A program made the position numbers and the translations under genes. Below, piece by piece: positions 1 through 11,454 of a stretch of DNA of 64,000 nucleotides. The notes under the pieces are model-generated. The model did not search any database. It had not been told where the DNA came from and worked only from the letters and a program-made list of their open reading frames with translations. How positions within the stretch are numbered: position 1 is the stretch's first letter; the number at the start of each line of letters is the position of its first letter. The stretch is from Dioscorea cayenensis subsp. rotundata (Eukaryota; Streptophyta; Magnoliopsida; Dioscoreales; Dioscoreaceae), in the NCBI RefSeq assembly GCF_009730915.1, contig NC_052475.1, positions 23,125,016 through 23,189,015 of the forward strand, read 5' to 3'.

Positions 1-1918
1 GCCAAGTTCAACAGAATATCCACAAGGAGTGGGAAACAAAACCAAGGCCCGACAAAAGAAAAAAGAGAGAAAATAAGGGGATAACTAAAGGATCAAAAGA
101 TCCTTTAGGAAGCAAGGGAATAGAGACACTACTCCTTGCCCGGGGAAGGGGGACGCGACAAAGGGGCTCCAAGAACCGAATCTCTGGCAACTAGAAAATC
201 CAGACTTCTCTTGATTTTAGCCAAAGGGCTTCGCCTTCTTAGTTTCTGGAGCTGCATTATATCAAAATGTAATCATACTGGTCAATCTTAACAATAATAG
301 AATCAGTCAATAGACAATTGGAATTGAAAATGTGTGCATTTTCTTTTCAGCCAAATATTCCAATTGATAGCTCTAACAAGCATATCCCAAAAGGGGATAG
401 AGGTTTTGGGTATCCTGTGCCTCCAGTCACCCAAAGGTCCTTGAGAGATCTTGGGGGGTCACAGTCCCCAATAAACTGTCCAAAGTAATACCAGATGTGC
501 ACCGCGAGGGCAAAGCAAGATGAGATGAGCTAGCTTTATCATCATGTTTGGATCAGTTTTTTTTACTTTTGTTTTCTATATCCACAATGTCCTAGTTGTG
601 GTTTATCTAATTTTTATAAAAAAGATTTATTCTCTATTAAGACCCCAACATTATTTCTTGAATCACCTTATAATACATCTATCTATATATATATAAACAT
701 ATATTGCATAAACCTCCTAGGAACATTTAAAAAATATATATGTTATTTATTTTATTATTTATTAGAAGTAATTAAAGATAGATAGAAGACCAAAATTTTA
801 TATAAAAATTATATTTTTTTATAAAAAAAGTGATTTTTTAAGTTATTCCAAGGTAAGATATTTGATTTCTATGTGAAAGATAGAGGATTTTTACTCTCTT
901 CATATATATATATATATATATTAAGAATATAAATTCAGTTAATTTTTGTAGTTGTGTTTTTAACAAACAAATAAATCTTGTAACTTTGCTGTGATTGATT
1001 ACAATAATACCTAAGCAAACAACAGTTTTTGAGGATAAAAAAATAAATCAAATAGATCACATCTCCAAGAGGGAACAGACTTCCACTCCAACCGAATGAG
1101 ATATCAAGGAGGTGAATAGTCCATATTTTCTCATCTTAAAAATAAAAATTTAATTTCTTTTTTGTTATCTAGATTAGTTTCTCTCACTCAACCGAAAAGA
1201 GATCAAATCAATCAAGTCTTTGGGTTGTTCAAGGAACTAAGCATTTTCTCTTAACATTAAACTTATCCACATATCTTGATGTTTACATTCCATGCATGCA
1301 TATCCATATAAAATCTCCAAGTGAAAAAGAAAGTGAAAGGGATCCAATGTCTCTTCCTTTTCTTGTTCAACAAATACTCCAAATCAAAACAAAAAGACGA
1401 AATTATTTAAAGCATGGAATTGCTTGCACTCAATTTGAGAACCACAAGATTGAACGTCTTCAATGCTTAGTATTCTGTTAGGATACCCTTACTTACTATG
1501 GGACCTTTAAAATAAAACTCCAAATTGAGTATATATTGTCTTTTCATATACATATTGTTTTTTGGGGAGTTTTCTAATGCACTTGGAACTTAAACAGTTA
1601 ACCCTTAAACCCTAAACTTTCACTCGTTAATAAATTTTTAAGCTTTACCCTACTATAGCCTTAAAATATATTTTAATTATTTAAATAGTCTTAAGGTTAT
1701 TTTATTTATTAAAATGACAATAGACCATTACAATGCACAGTATTTTAATTTGAATTATAGATCGTAATCGCAATAGTGACTGAATCAATATCAGCCATCC
1801 AATTTCATTCCTACTAGATAAAAAACTTGAATTAAACCCAACAGACAGCAGAACAACTTAACTGGAGAAGATAATATACTCGGTTATTTTTTATAAGTTT
1901 GGCTTCTTACTAACCATA
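1..1918. other. intergenic, no supported gene
   Basis: AT-rich sequence with (AT)n runs near 900-922 and short decayed stretches. The open frames are short, lack any recognisable domain, and look like chance. No RNA gene or promoter is recognised. The stretch ends at the left copy of a target-site duplication (1905-1918) belonging to the adjacent LINE. Confidence 0.6.
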
Positions 1919-3674
1919 GGTTTTTTTTTGAAAAAGGTGAATAAACCACTTAGATTAAAATAAACCATAATTACATGATAACACCCGAACAAACGGAAAC
2001 CCACAAAATAACCCCATGCACCACAAGAGGTGATACACAAGAGCTAGACAAAAAGAAAACACCAGAGGAAGATAGCAAGATCTTCCTCGGACCCACACTC
2101 AGACATGACAGACTAGCTCGTGGTCAGATCTGGTGCCTCCTCGCAGTAGCACCACTCTGTGGCAGCGTTCCTTAAGGCCCTAGGAACTCAAGGCTTTGCC
2201 AGACCATAGAAATAGAGTCCTCCAGCTTCCCTTTGACGTTATCTGCAAGTGCATCGAGCCACGATAAAATCATGCGAGCAATATTCAGAACAATGCAATG
2301 CACAGAAAGAATTTTAGCATTAAAAATTCTATCATTCCTAGCCAGCCAAATATGGCAAACAAGCGCCTTAATCACAATATCAGTAATCACCTGATCCACT
2401 AGCCTAACGTTCAATCTCCATGAACACCAGATAGAACTCATCGTTGTAGGTGGGGCCGGCCATCGAAACAGCCTACCAAAGATGTCCCACACCTCCCTAG
2501 CGAAAGGGCAGTGTAGAAAAAGATGATCGACTGATTCAATGTCAGAGTGACACATCACACAGGTTACCGTTGGAAGTTTATTACATCGTCTCCTTTCCAG
2601 ATTCTCAAGGGTAAGGATCTTATCTTTCCAAACAAGCCAGCTGAAGATATTGATTGTCAAGGGGCAATGTTTTTTCCAAAAAAACTTCGCCACATTGCAA
2701 CGCAGCCCACCATCATTGAGAAAGTTGTAGTAAGATTTCACCGAGAACGAACCATTTCCTGAAAAAGCCCAACATTTACTGTCTCTCTCCTCCCGATTGC
2801 GCGATCTCCAATGAACTCGAACCTGGGCAACATCATTATCCTCCGAAAAAGGATCATCCTCCAACAAGTGAGCAAGTTCCATGAAAGGGGAGTTCTACTG
2901 TCTACTATCTCTGAAGAGGTTAGGCCATTGATACATTGGAGCCCTACCATTAAGCCAACGATCCTTCCAGAAAAGCGTCTCATTTCCTGAGTTGATAACA
3001 CTTGTTATGCCGCCTCGGAACGCTGGAAGGCCACTAATCACCCCCCCCTCCAGAAGAACGAAATCCGTCCTCTATGGGTAGGAAGCAAATTCCTCCACGA
3101 TACCCCATAGTTAAATAAAAGAATCTCCGCCCCACCCCAGTTAGGATCATTCAGAACCTTCCAACTCCATTTCCCTAACAGTGCTTGGTTGAAATTAAGG
3201 AGATCCAAGATCCCCCAACCCCCTTGATCACGCGACCTACATAAGCTCTTCCAATTCACAAGTCTACACCCTGGCTTATCAAGGTTAGGTCCCGACCACA
3301 GAAAATCTCTGCGCACACGATCTATGCCTTTGATAACCCACTTAGGTAGCTTGTAAATGGACATCCAAAAAGTGGGTAGGGCGGATAAGACAGAGTTAAC
3401 CAATGTCAGCCGTCCACCAAAGGACAAATGTCTGACCTTCCAAGAGGAAAGCCGGCTACGCACCTTAGCAATAATCCCCTCCCAGTCCTGCTTACGAGGT
3501 CTATGGCCCGAAATTGGGAGACCTAAGTAAGTGACAGGAAGAAGCCCAGAAGCACAGCTCAAGGTAGCCGACGCCGAAACATCAAGGAGGTATCCCACTC
3601 TAGTCGAATATAAACAAGTCTTGGCATAGTTTGCTTGTAGACCCGTCATCCCTTCAAAAAAAGGTATAAACAAG
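1919..3674 (-). mobile_element. 5'-truncated LINE, reverse-transcriptase C-terminal part and zf-RVT
   Basis: On the minus strand, 3673-3038 encodes the C-terminal part of a plant LINE reverse transcriptase (TYLGLPISGHRPRKQDWE, then GGRLTLVNSVLSALP and DFLWSG). 2882-2172 encodes the zinc-binding zf-RVT domain (CVMCHSDIESVDHLFLHCPF, then VWDIFGR). The two blocks lie in different frames with a short broken overlap, so the copy is dead. Its 3' end carries the tail motif GTGGTTTATtCAC-like at 1936-1949 followed by a poly(A) stretch (T9 on the plus strand from 1921). The 14-bp direct repeat TCTTACTAACCATA flanks it exactly at 1905-1918 and 3675-3688, proving target-primed insertion and fixing the ends. 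The catalytic YADD region was lost by 5' truncation. Retention of a perfect duplication suggests a fairly young insertion. Confidence 0.93.
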
Positions 3675-3688
3675 TCTTACTAACCATA

Positions 3689-4121
3689 ATCATACTTATG
3701 TTTTGTGTACATATATAGATATTTTAAAATTAAATTAACTATTATTATTAATTGTTATTATTATTTTATACATAATAAATATATTACTTTATTATTATTT
3801 AATATATATAATTTTATTTTATTGATGATTTTTTTAAAAAGAATCATTTATGTTTAAAAATTGTATTTAACTGTAAAAATTAAAAAGGTGATCACTTGTT
3901 CTTTTTAACGTGCTCTAATTAAACTCTTGATATGGTGATGGAAATTTTTGGGAAACATAACCCACAAGTTTTTCATGTAATGCCAAGTGAGGCCGCACGG
4001 GTCCCACCCGAGATGCTATAGTTGCCATTGCAAGACACACCGACCGTCTAGCTCACCCCAGATCAAATTCTTGATTTGATTATGCAAACTGGGTTAAACT
4101 TAACCTAAAGTCCAATCTGTT
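3689..4121. other. intergenic, AT-rich
   Basis: No gene is recognised. The first 200 bases are almost pure A/T with ATT repeats; the rest is ordinary AT-rich spacer up to the start of a MITE. Confidence 0.6.
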
Positions 4122-4491
4122 GGGTAAATTTTTTAGTAAGTCATTAAAATTTGGCCCATTTTCACTTTGATCAACTTCAATTTGTATCAATTTGGTCATT
4201 CAATTTTAATTTGATTTCAACCGGTAATAAATCAAGGATTTCAACCCCCAATTGATTACATGACTGTCTAAAAATCTAAGTCAGTCCTTTCATTGACACA
4301 TTATTAAGTCTATTAGAGGTGTCCACGTCATCGAAAAGGAGCTACATCATTCATTTGGAGTTTGAAATCTCTTGATTTACTACCAAGTGAAATGAAATTA
4401 AAATTGAGTGACCAAATTGATATAAATTGAAGTTCAGTGATCAAAGTGAGAATGAGCCAAAGTTTACTGACTTACTAAAAAATTTATGACC
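4122..4491. mobile_element. MITE with long inverted repeats (Mutator-like type)
   Basis: The left arm begins GGGTAAATTTTTTAGTAAGT. The right arm, read in reverse complement, begins GGTCATAAATTTTTTAGTAA and continues as an imperfect copy of about 95 bases, including a TTGATC/AACTTCAATTT block and a TTGGTCA(T/C)TCAATTT block. The centre is unrelated AT-rich sequence with no coding. I could not see a clean 9-bp target duplication, so the exact ends and the superfamily are inferred from similarity in layout to the 5073-5552 element. Confidence 0.75.
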
Positions 4492-5063
4492 TTTGAAAGC
4501 ATCTCTTAGAACTTATGTTACAGAAAACTGGGGAGATTCTAATGTCTTGTCATTTTTTTGTAATATTTGGCTTAAAGAAAATGATTGTATTTTTAATTAA
4601 AAAAAACTATACCTTATCAATGATTATCATGAAAATTGATCACATATTTGTATTGTGGTTCTCCGCAGTTCCTGAAAAAAAAAAGGGTGAAGTTCGAAGA
4701 TTCCATACACAGCTATCCGTTGCAGCTTAGAGTCCCACTTAGAATCAACCGGTGTGAGTGATCCCTACAAGGAGATTCTACCCAGGAAACCGGCTAGTTG
4801 TTTTCTATTTCAAGATCAGTTCTTCCAGGGTTGCTTTTCTCTTCAAAATTTTGCTTTCTTGGTTTTGTTGGCCATCTATCATTAGTGGATCTTTTTCTAT
4901 TTGTATTTTGATGTATTTTTCTTGTCTTTTCTGTTCTCTTGCTTTAGTTTTCCTTGTTCTTATCTGTTTGTATCTTTTTGGTTCATTAATGAATATATCC
5001 ATTTTTTTAATGTCCAATCTGAACTTAGGTGTCTACTGTACATGAATGTGATGGCTAGAGCCA
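4492..5063. other. intergenic, possible LINE-tail debris
   Basis: No gene is recognised. T-rich sequence at about 4850-5000 resembles 3' untranslated sequence of the LINE tails elsewhere in this window, but it lacks the tail motif. Short open frames here are hydrophobic chance frames. Confidence 0.4.
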
Positions 5064-5072
5064 TTTTTAAAA

Positions 5073-5552
5073 GGGTAAACTACATATTTAGTCACTAAAC
5101 TATTCACGTTTTCCTAATCTGGTCACTAAACAAAAAAAAATTTCAATTGGGTCACTAACGTTAACATTTCATTCCAATCAAGTCACTCGCCACAACGCCG
5201 TTACCCTGATGCTGAGCTGGCGCGCCACGTCACCTGACACGTGTCAGATTTTTTTTGTTTGGTTGTTCACCTGAAAGCAATGGTCTAATTGAAGTTATTA
5301 AGGGTAAATTTTTTTTTGTTTGTTTGGTTGATGATTGGACCATTGCTGAAGTGGAATGCCACGTCAACAACCAAACAAAAAAATCGACACGTGTCGTGGA
5401 CGTGGCGCCACCAAAGCGATCGAGAATCTGCGCGTGACGAGTGACTGATGGAATGAAATGTTAACGTTAGTGACCCAATTGAAATTTTTTTTTGTTTAGT
5501 GACCAGATTAGGAAAACGTGAATAGTTTAGTGACTAAATATGTAGTTTACCC
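5073..5552. mobile_element. Mutator-like MITE with 9-bp target duplication
   Basis: A 480-bp element with terminal inverted repeats of more than 100 bases. The left end starts GGGTAAACTACATATTTAGT and the right end is its reverse complement, ending in GTTTACCC. The repeat continues through blocks with TCTGGTCACTAAAC and GGGTCACTAACGTTAACATT. The 9-bp duplication TTTTTAAAA flanks it exactly at 5064-5072 and 5553-5561, which is diagnostic of Mutator-family transposition. The interior is GC-richer and contains no transposase. It lies about 250 bases upstream of the GDSL gene start, so it is part of that gene's promoter region. Confidence 0.93.
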
Positions 5553-5806
5553 TTTTTAAAAATAGAATTACCATAGGATTATTTAGGTAATTTTAAAAAA
5601 AATCTAGGCCGTGTTAGGAAAAAAACCCTAAATTTTTCTAAAATATGAAATATCTAGCTAAACTTCCTAAAAAGTTATGGGCCCCAAATAAAAGTTTTTT
5701 TGTCCATATCATCCCTCTCCACGCATGTGATTTCATTTCATCATCTCATTGCAAACCTTGGCACTACTTTGCAATACACCATAATTTCTCCATCTTCTTG
5801 GCCTCA

Positions 5807-6331
5807 ATGTTTCTCCTTGTTCTCCTATTGATCACACCTTCTACCAATGCAAAATGTTCGTTTCCGGCAATCTTCAACTTTGGGGACTCAAACTCAGATA
5901 CCGGAGGTTTCTGGGCTGCCTTCCCGGCTGAAAGGTACCCGTTTGGTATGACATACTTCAAGAAACCATCTGGTCGTGCTTCCGACGGCCGCCTTGTCAT
6001 CGATTTCTTAGGTAACTAACAATGCTGTAAATCTTGCAAATTATTTATATAATGCAAAAAATTCACAAATTTAGTTATACTATATGACATGTTGTATTTA
6101 TATGTATGTGTGTTATTCAGCTCAAGGTCTTGGAATGCCATTTATAAGCCCTTATCTGCAATCCATTGGGACCAACTTCAGACATGGAGCTAACTTTGCA
6201 ACACTTGCTTCCACTGTGTTACTCCCAAACACCTCTCTTTTTGTTAGTGGAATCAGTCCTTTCTCTTTAGCTATTCAACTTAACCAGATGAAGGAGTTCC
6301 GGACTAGAGTCCTTGAAATCAATCCTCAAGG

Positions 6332-6384
<53 letters not shown>

Positions 6385-7274
6385 CAACAACTACTTACTG
6401 ATCGACTAGCATAGGGATGAATTCATATCCAATTAATTTCACAGGTAATAATCATCGTCTTCCACCAAAGGACATCTTCAGTAAATCACTCTACATCTTT
6501 GACATTGGCCAGAATGACTTCACTGGCAACTTGGCAGCCCTTGGCATCCTAGATGTCAAACAATACCTCCCTCAAGTTGCCTCACAGATTGCATATACAA
6601 TTAAGGTAACTCAAGCCAAGCCTTTAAATGTTGTTATACTGGCGCACGGCTCTGATATCATATTAGATGTAAATCCAGGACATATACAGTGAGCTTGGAG
6701 GAAGAACTTTCATGGTGTTCAACCTTGCACCAATAGGATGCTTCCCTGCTTTCCTCACAGAGTTACCTCACAACACCTCAGACTTGGACATGTATGGCTG
6801 CATGATGTCCTACAACAATGCAGTGCTGGACTACAACCTTATGCTGAAGGACACACTCTCCCATATAAGTGATCAACTCCCTGATGCTACCCTTGTTTAT
6901 GTTGACACTCACTCTGTTAAGCTTAAGCTCTTTCAACACCCCAAAGATCACGGTTTGCTTAATTTTACTTTTTGTTCTATTATGAATGTTTATATCTAAG
7001 TCACTTAGTAAACCTTTTGGGTTCAATTTCAGGGTTACTTTATGGGACTAAAGCTTGTTGTGGTTATGGAGGTGGAGAGTATAATTTCAATAGAAAAGTA
7101 TATTGTGGGAATAGCAAGATAATTGATGGGAAACATGTTACTGCAAATGCTTGTAAAGACCCAGACAAGTATGTGAGCTGGGATGGGATTCATGCAACTG
7201 AAGCAGCTAACAAACTTGTGGCATGGGCTGTGTTAAATGGATCCATTTCAGACCCTGTCTTTCCTTTGTTCTAA
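5807..7274 (+). CDS. GDSL esterase/lipase, At4g01130-type (copy 1)
   Basis: Secreted SGNH/GDSL hydrolase acting on ester bonds, probably in the apoplast; the native substrate is unknown. Exons are 5807-6011, 6121-6330, 6445-6605, 6679-6952 and 7033-7274; all junctions are GT-AG and keep frame (363 residues, normal for the family). An N-terminal hydrophobic signal peptide MFLLVLLLITPSTNA precedes KCSFPAIFNFGDSNSDTGG (block I, nucleophile Ser). GANFATLAS (block II), IGQNDF (block III) and SWDGIHATEAAN (block V, Asp/His) follow, so all catalytic residues are present. An open frame continues upstream to 5645, but only the 5807 ATG puts a signal peptide at the N terminus. A (TAA)n microsatellite abuts the intron 2 donor. 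Family assignment is by strong recall of GDSL sequences; tandem copy 2 lies at 21.7 kb. Confidence 0.93.
6333..6389. repeat. (ATA)n/(ACA)n microsatellite in intron 2 of GDSL copy 1
   Basis: Sixteen or so ATA/TAA triplets followed by ACA triplets begin two bases into intron 2, directly after the GT donor at 6331. The tract makes the donor context GTATAATAAT. Confidence 0.97.
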
Positions 7275-7575
7275 GTTCTGCGGCCAGAAACCAATTAAGT
7301 ATTAATGAAATCAGTGTAAACGCAGAAGCTGTATCTATCAAGTTATTTTCATATTACTTGAATAATAAAAGGTCTGATTATGCACATGTGTCCTTTGTGA
7401 TGTTTATGATTGTGTTATTTTTCTGGAGAAATATTATGGCATATCTCGAGTTAGTTTATCTTGATATTGTTTTTTTGTTAAATAATTGATGAAAATATTT
7501 CTCTAATCAATTGGAACTATATATGATTTTTTAAAAATTAAGACTTATTCTTAAAAATTAAAAACTTAATTGGTG
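7275..7575. other. 3' flank of GDSL copy 1
   Basis: The 3' untranslated region with AATAAA-like signals near 7360-7366 is followed by AT-rich spacer. No other gene is seen. Confidence 0.6.
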
Positions 7576-7692
7576 ATGGAGAAGCTGGAGAATTCGGTCA
7601 ATGCGGTGAAGCAAAGCTTGAAATTTTTTTGGGATCTTGAGCGTGTTGGTATACGAGAGATTCGAAGAGCCAACGTCCAACCTAAGCTTCAG
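7576..7692 (+). pseudogene. exon-like fragment of unknown gene
   Basis: An ATG-initiated frame of 39 codons ends exactly at CAG|GTAA, a plausible splice donor. The predicted peptide is charged and helical-looking (contains LERVGIREIRRANVQPKLQ). No continuation exon is found before the LINE at 8114. A micro-retroposon inserted just after this donor, with the target duplication spanning it. I do not recognise the protein; it may be a decayed gene fragment or chance. Confidence 0.3.
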
Positions 7693-7697
7693 GTAAT

Positions 7698-7739
7698 TTT
7701 TGAAAAGGTGGATAAACCACATTAAATTAAGATAGAAAG
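7698..7739 (-). mobile_element. 42-bp micro-retroposon consisting of a LINE 3' tail
   Basis: The insert contains only the LINE tail motif GGTGGATAAACCAC (7707-7720) with a short A/T end. It is flanked by the perfect 13-bp duplication AGCTTCAGGTAAT at 7685-7697 and 7740-7752. It is therefore an extremely 5'-truncated LINE (or mobilised tail) insertion on the minus strand. Confidence 0.85.
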
Positions 7740-7752
7740 AGCTTCAGGTAAT

Positions 7753-8104
7753 CACCTCGTCTATTATGGTACTGTGCCAACTTGGGGGAAGACTCAGCTA
7801 TATCTACTTCTAGGATGGTTATTTTTTTTGTGTTTTTGAGTAGTTTTTATTTGTTCTGTTTGAGTGTCTCAATTGTTAGTGGACTCAATATTAATTTTCT
7901 CTCCTCCTGTATTTTATATAACTTACATGTAGTTCATATGCATCCATTTTCTTTGGAAAAGAAAATTCACAACTTAACTAAACCAAACAGATGTGGTTAC
8001 TGACTGAGTAGACCTATATTACTTTTTAATGGATTTCGTCAATTCAACTGCGTCTTCTCTTTTATTTTATCCAGTTCAGTGTGTGGTTTTAGGTGTGCAT
8101 TACC
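7753..8104. other. intergenic, T-rich
   Basis: T-rich sequence resembling 3' flanking or LINE-tail debris; no gene is recognised. It ends at the left target duplication of the LINE at 8114. Confidence 0.45.
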
Positions 8105-10308
8105 CTAGTGATGTTTTTTTTGATAAGGTGGATAAACCACATGCATTAAAACAAAGTCACAAAAAGTACAAGACCCTTCCACTAGCTGTGGAAACAAAAG
8201 AGAGATAACAGAAAAGGAGGAACAACGGGTCTCCTCCTGACCCAAAAACACAAAAAGCTACTCCTCACCACCGCCCTGATTAACCTTTAGGGTGAACCTC
8301 CACCCCCTCTGAACGAGGTCTTGCGAACCCTAAGCTACACCTGATGGAAGCGGTAGGATTACCAAGCTTCGCCCTCAAACCTTCAGGGGCTGCAGAGAAC
8401 CAAGATAAGAGCAAATGAGCAGCCTTCATCATGACATCAATAGGGTTATCACATTTATCAGCAAAAATGTAATCATTCCGCGTAAGCAAAATCGACCGCA
8501 CAAAAGCTTTAACAATCCCATCCCCATACACCCGAGCTGCTGGGCGTAAGACAGACCTCCAAACGCCCCATAAAAGATCCATAGACGAAGGAAGCTCAGG
8601 TAACTGAAGGAATCTACTGAGTTTCAACCAAACCTCCCGAGAGAACTAACACTGTAAGAAAAGATGATCCACGGATTTGACATCGGAATGGCAAAACACA
8701 CATGTATCAGTCAGAAGCCTATTACATCGACGCTTGGCAAGATTTTCCAGCGAGAAAATCTTGTTCTGCCATGCTAGCCAATTGAAGACATTGACCTTCC
8801 TAGGGCAAGGACCTTTTCAAAATGTGTTAGCCAGGGGACACCGCAGTCCTCCCTCATTCAAGAGATAGTAGAATGACTTAACCGAGAAGGACCTGTTGGC
8901 CATCAGGCCCCAAACCTTTACATCCCTATCACTCCGCGAGGCCGCGTTCAGGTTAGTAAGCAGCTGCGCAACTCCTGGGTCGTTCGCAAACAACGGCCTA
9001 TCAAGTAACAAAGCCAGCTCCCGAACCATCCCGTGAGGCATAGAAGATGCCGAGAAGTCTTCGGGCCAGATAAACATCAGTGCAAGACCATTGAGCCATC
9101 TGTCCTTCCAGAAAAGCAACTCAGCTCCAAATTTGATTTGAACCGAAACACATCCTCTAAACGTAGGAAGACAATGGGAGACACCTGACCAAAAGAAAGA
9201 AACTCTCTCATTCGGGACCCTAAACAAATCCCAAGTAGGAACATTATAGTCGAACCGTAGGACCTTCACACCCCCCAGGGCGAATCAGTTAGCACCTTCC
9301 ATCTCCATTTCCCCAACAAGGCCAGATTGAAGGACGATAACTCCAATATACCCCACCCTCCTTGCTCCTTTGCACGACAGATGTTCTTCCAAGCCACAAT
9401 TCTACAACCAGGATGATCAATGTCAGGACCAGACCACAAAAAATCTTTTCTAATCCTGTAGATTGCTTTTATTACCCACTTTGGTAACCGAAATAAAGAC
9501 ATCCAATACGTCGGTACTGACGATAACACCGAGTTGACAAGGGTGAGTCGACCTCCAATAGAAAGGTAAGGAGATTTCCAGGAAGCCAAACGCCCTCTGA
9601 CTTTGGCAATCAAACTCTCTCAATCCTGTTTACGAGGCCTCCTGCCCGAAATAGGAATACCTAGATAAGTAACTGGAAGAAGGCCCACATCATAGTTGAC
9701 CATCTTAGCTTCACTAACATGAGGGAGTTGATGCAAATTAGTGGTATAAAGGCACATTTTGGAGAAATTAGTTTCCAGATCAGAGAGCCCTTCAAAGACC
9801 AGAAGGATCAACTTGATCACCCTGAGATCCTCAGCCCCCCTCCTCCCAACCGTCATTACCAAGAGGTCATCTGTATAGTGCAAATTACAAATACGTCCGT
9901 ACTCTCCCAGAGGTACACCGATCAAGATTTGAGAGTTCAGTGCATTGTCAAACATGGTACACAACACATCCGCGACTAGCACGAACAACAACGACGATAG
10001 AGGATCACCCTGTCTCAAACCTCTTTGATACCTCACATAACCACTAGGGGACCCATTGATTAAAATAGAGGCTTTCGAAGTTTCAGGATCAAGGATATCC
10101 ATCCTAGCCATTTGGGTCCAAAACCCCTGAATTTCAGGAGCTCCAACAAGAAGTCCCAATCAACTGAATCAAACACTTTGGCGAAATCCACCTTGAGTAT
10201 ATGACCATTCATTCTTCTTTTATGAATGCTGAAAATAGCCTCCTCCGCCATAGCAATATTATCCAGAATACATCTTCCTTTAAGAAACGCAGGTTGCGCA
10301 TGATCCAC

Positions 10309-11454
10309 TGATGAGTATAATTTGCACTCAATATATAGACTTTTTTTTAACTCATAATAAATTAAATTTGAATTATTTTAAACCAATTTTACTCCTAATC
10401 TTATTATTATTGCATTGTAGGAAAGAAAGAGAATGATTTGAAGGAAGAACATGTAAAAAGCACAAAATTGGAGGAAGAAGAACAAAGTTTCAACAAAGAG
10501 GGAACAAGCAAAACAGAAAATTTAGCGCCTAGGCGCTACAACCAAGAGGTGTAAAATAGAAAGTATAGCGCCTAGGCGCTATAGTCTTTAGCGCCTAGGC
10601 GCTACCCCGATTTTTATGTTATAAAAGGAGCTAGGGTTGAGACGAAAAAGGAGGAATTTCGGAGAGATCAAAAGACCGGGAGCGAAGATTCGCCGCGGAT
10701 TCATTGCTAGGCTTTAGTTTTTAGTTTTTCTTTGTTTATTTGATTATGAACCTTATTCATATGTCGAGCTTTGCAATTATTATGTTCTAAATACTTTTTT
10801 TAGGGCTACAATATAGCCAGACTATGAAAACCTAGATTCATCTTTGTTTAATTTAATTGATGCTTGTTTCAAGACTATGTTGGATATTTTAATCTATGCT
10901 TAATGCTTGTGATTGCTTGATCACTAATTGCATGATTAGTAATTTGATTTGAGACCGAGAGGTGATAATTGAATTAGGTCTTGGTTGAAATATCATGCAA
11001 TCATCATAAGATAGAGATATTTATGAAGTTGTATGCATCATTATAAATTTCTAAAGCTTAATGAGTTCTATAGATTCACAGTTATCTCAGAGATGATGTT
11101 AACTTATCTAGTGGAATATGTTATTGATGCTTAAGAAAGATCAATATGTAATTTAGGGAAATTTGATGACAACATAAGAAACAAACATTGATTGATTGAA
11201 CTAGATGATCTAGGTGGAATTAGTCTAGGTTAACTTGGAAACCCTAGAGTCTCTTGACATTGATTTATCTAACTCTCTCTAGTCCTTGAATTAGATTTTC
11301 TAAACTAAATCTTTTCAACCTCATTAGTAAAGTAGAATTAGGGTTACTGATTTTGGTAATTAAAAAACTCAATCCTCGTGGGACGATACTCTCTTATCAT
11401 TATATTACTTGTTTGCGATAGCGTACACTTGTGCTATATAAATCACAATCAACA
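10309..11454 (+). mobile_element. solo LTR (Ty3/gypsy-type) nested in the LINE
   Basis: The 1146-bp sequence begins TGATGAGTATAATTTGCACT and ends CACAATCAACA (TG...CA). It is flanked by the perfect 5-bp duplication TCCAC at 10304-10308 and 11455-11459. LINE reverse-transcriptase coding resumes directly across it. The 3' end (CCTCGTGGGACGATACTC, then TTACTTGTTTGCGATAGCGTACACTTG) is typical of plant Ty3/gypsy LTR ends and gives the orientation. No internal domain, primer-binding site or second LTR is present, so it arose by LTR-LTR recombination. A TATA box at about 10618-10627 and three palindromes upstream form the presumed LTR promoter. Confidence 0.93.
10523..10627 (+). promoter_or_regulatory. 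LTR promoter: three 16-bp palindromes and TATA box
   Basis: The perfect palindrome TAGCGCCTAGGCGCTA occurs three times, at 10523-10538, 10566-10581 and 10589-10604, and is followed by a TATA box (GTTATAAAAG, 10618-10627). The copies are identical although the surrounding sequence differs, which suggests selected binding sites in the LTR enhancer (inference). Confidence 0.7.
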
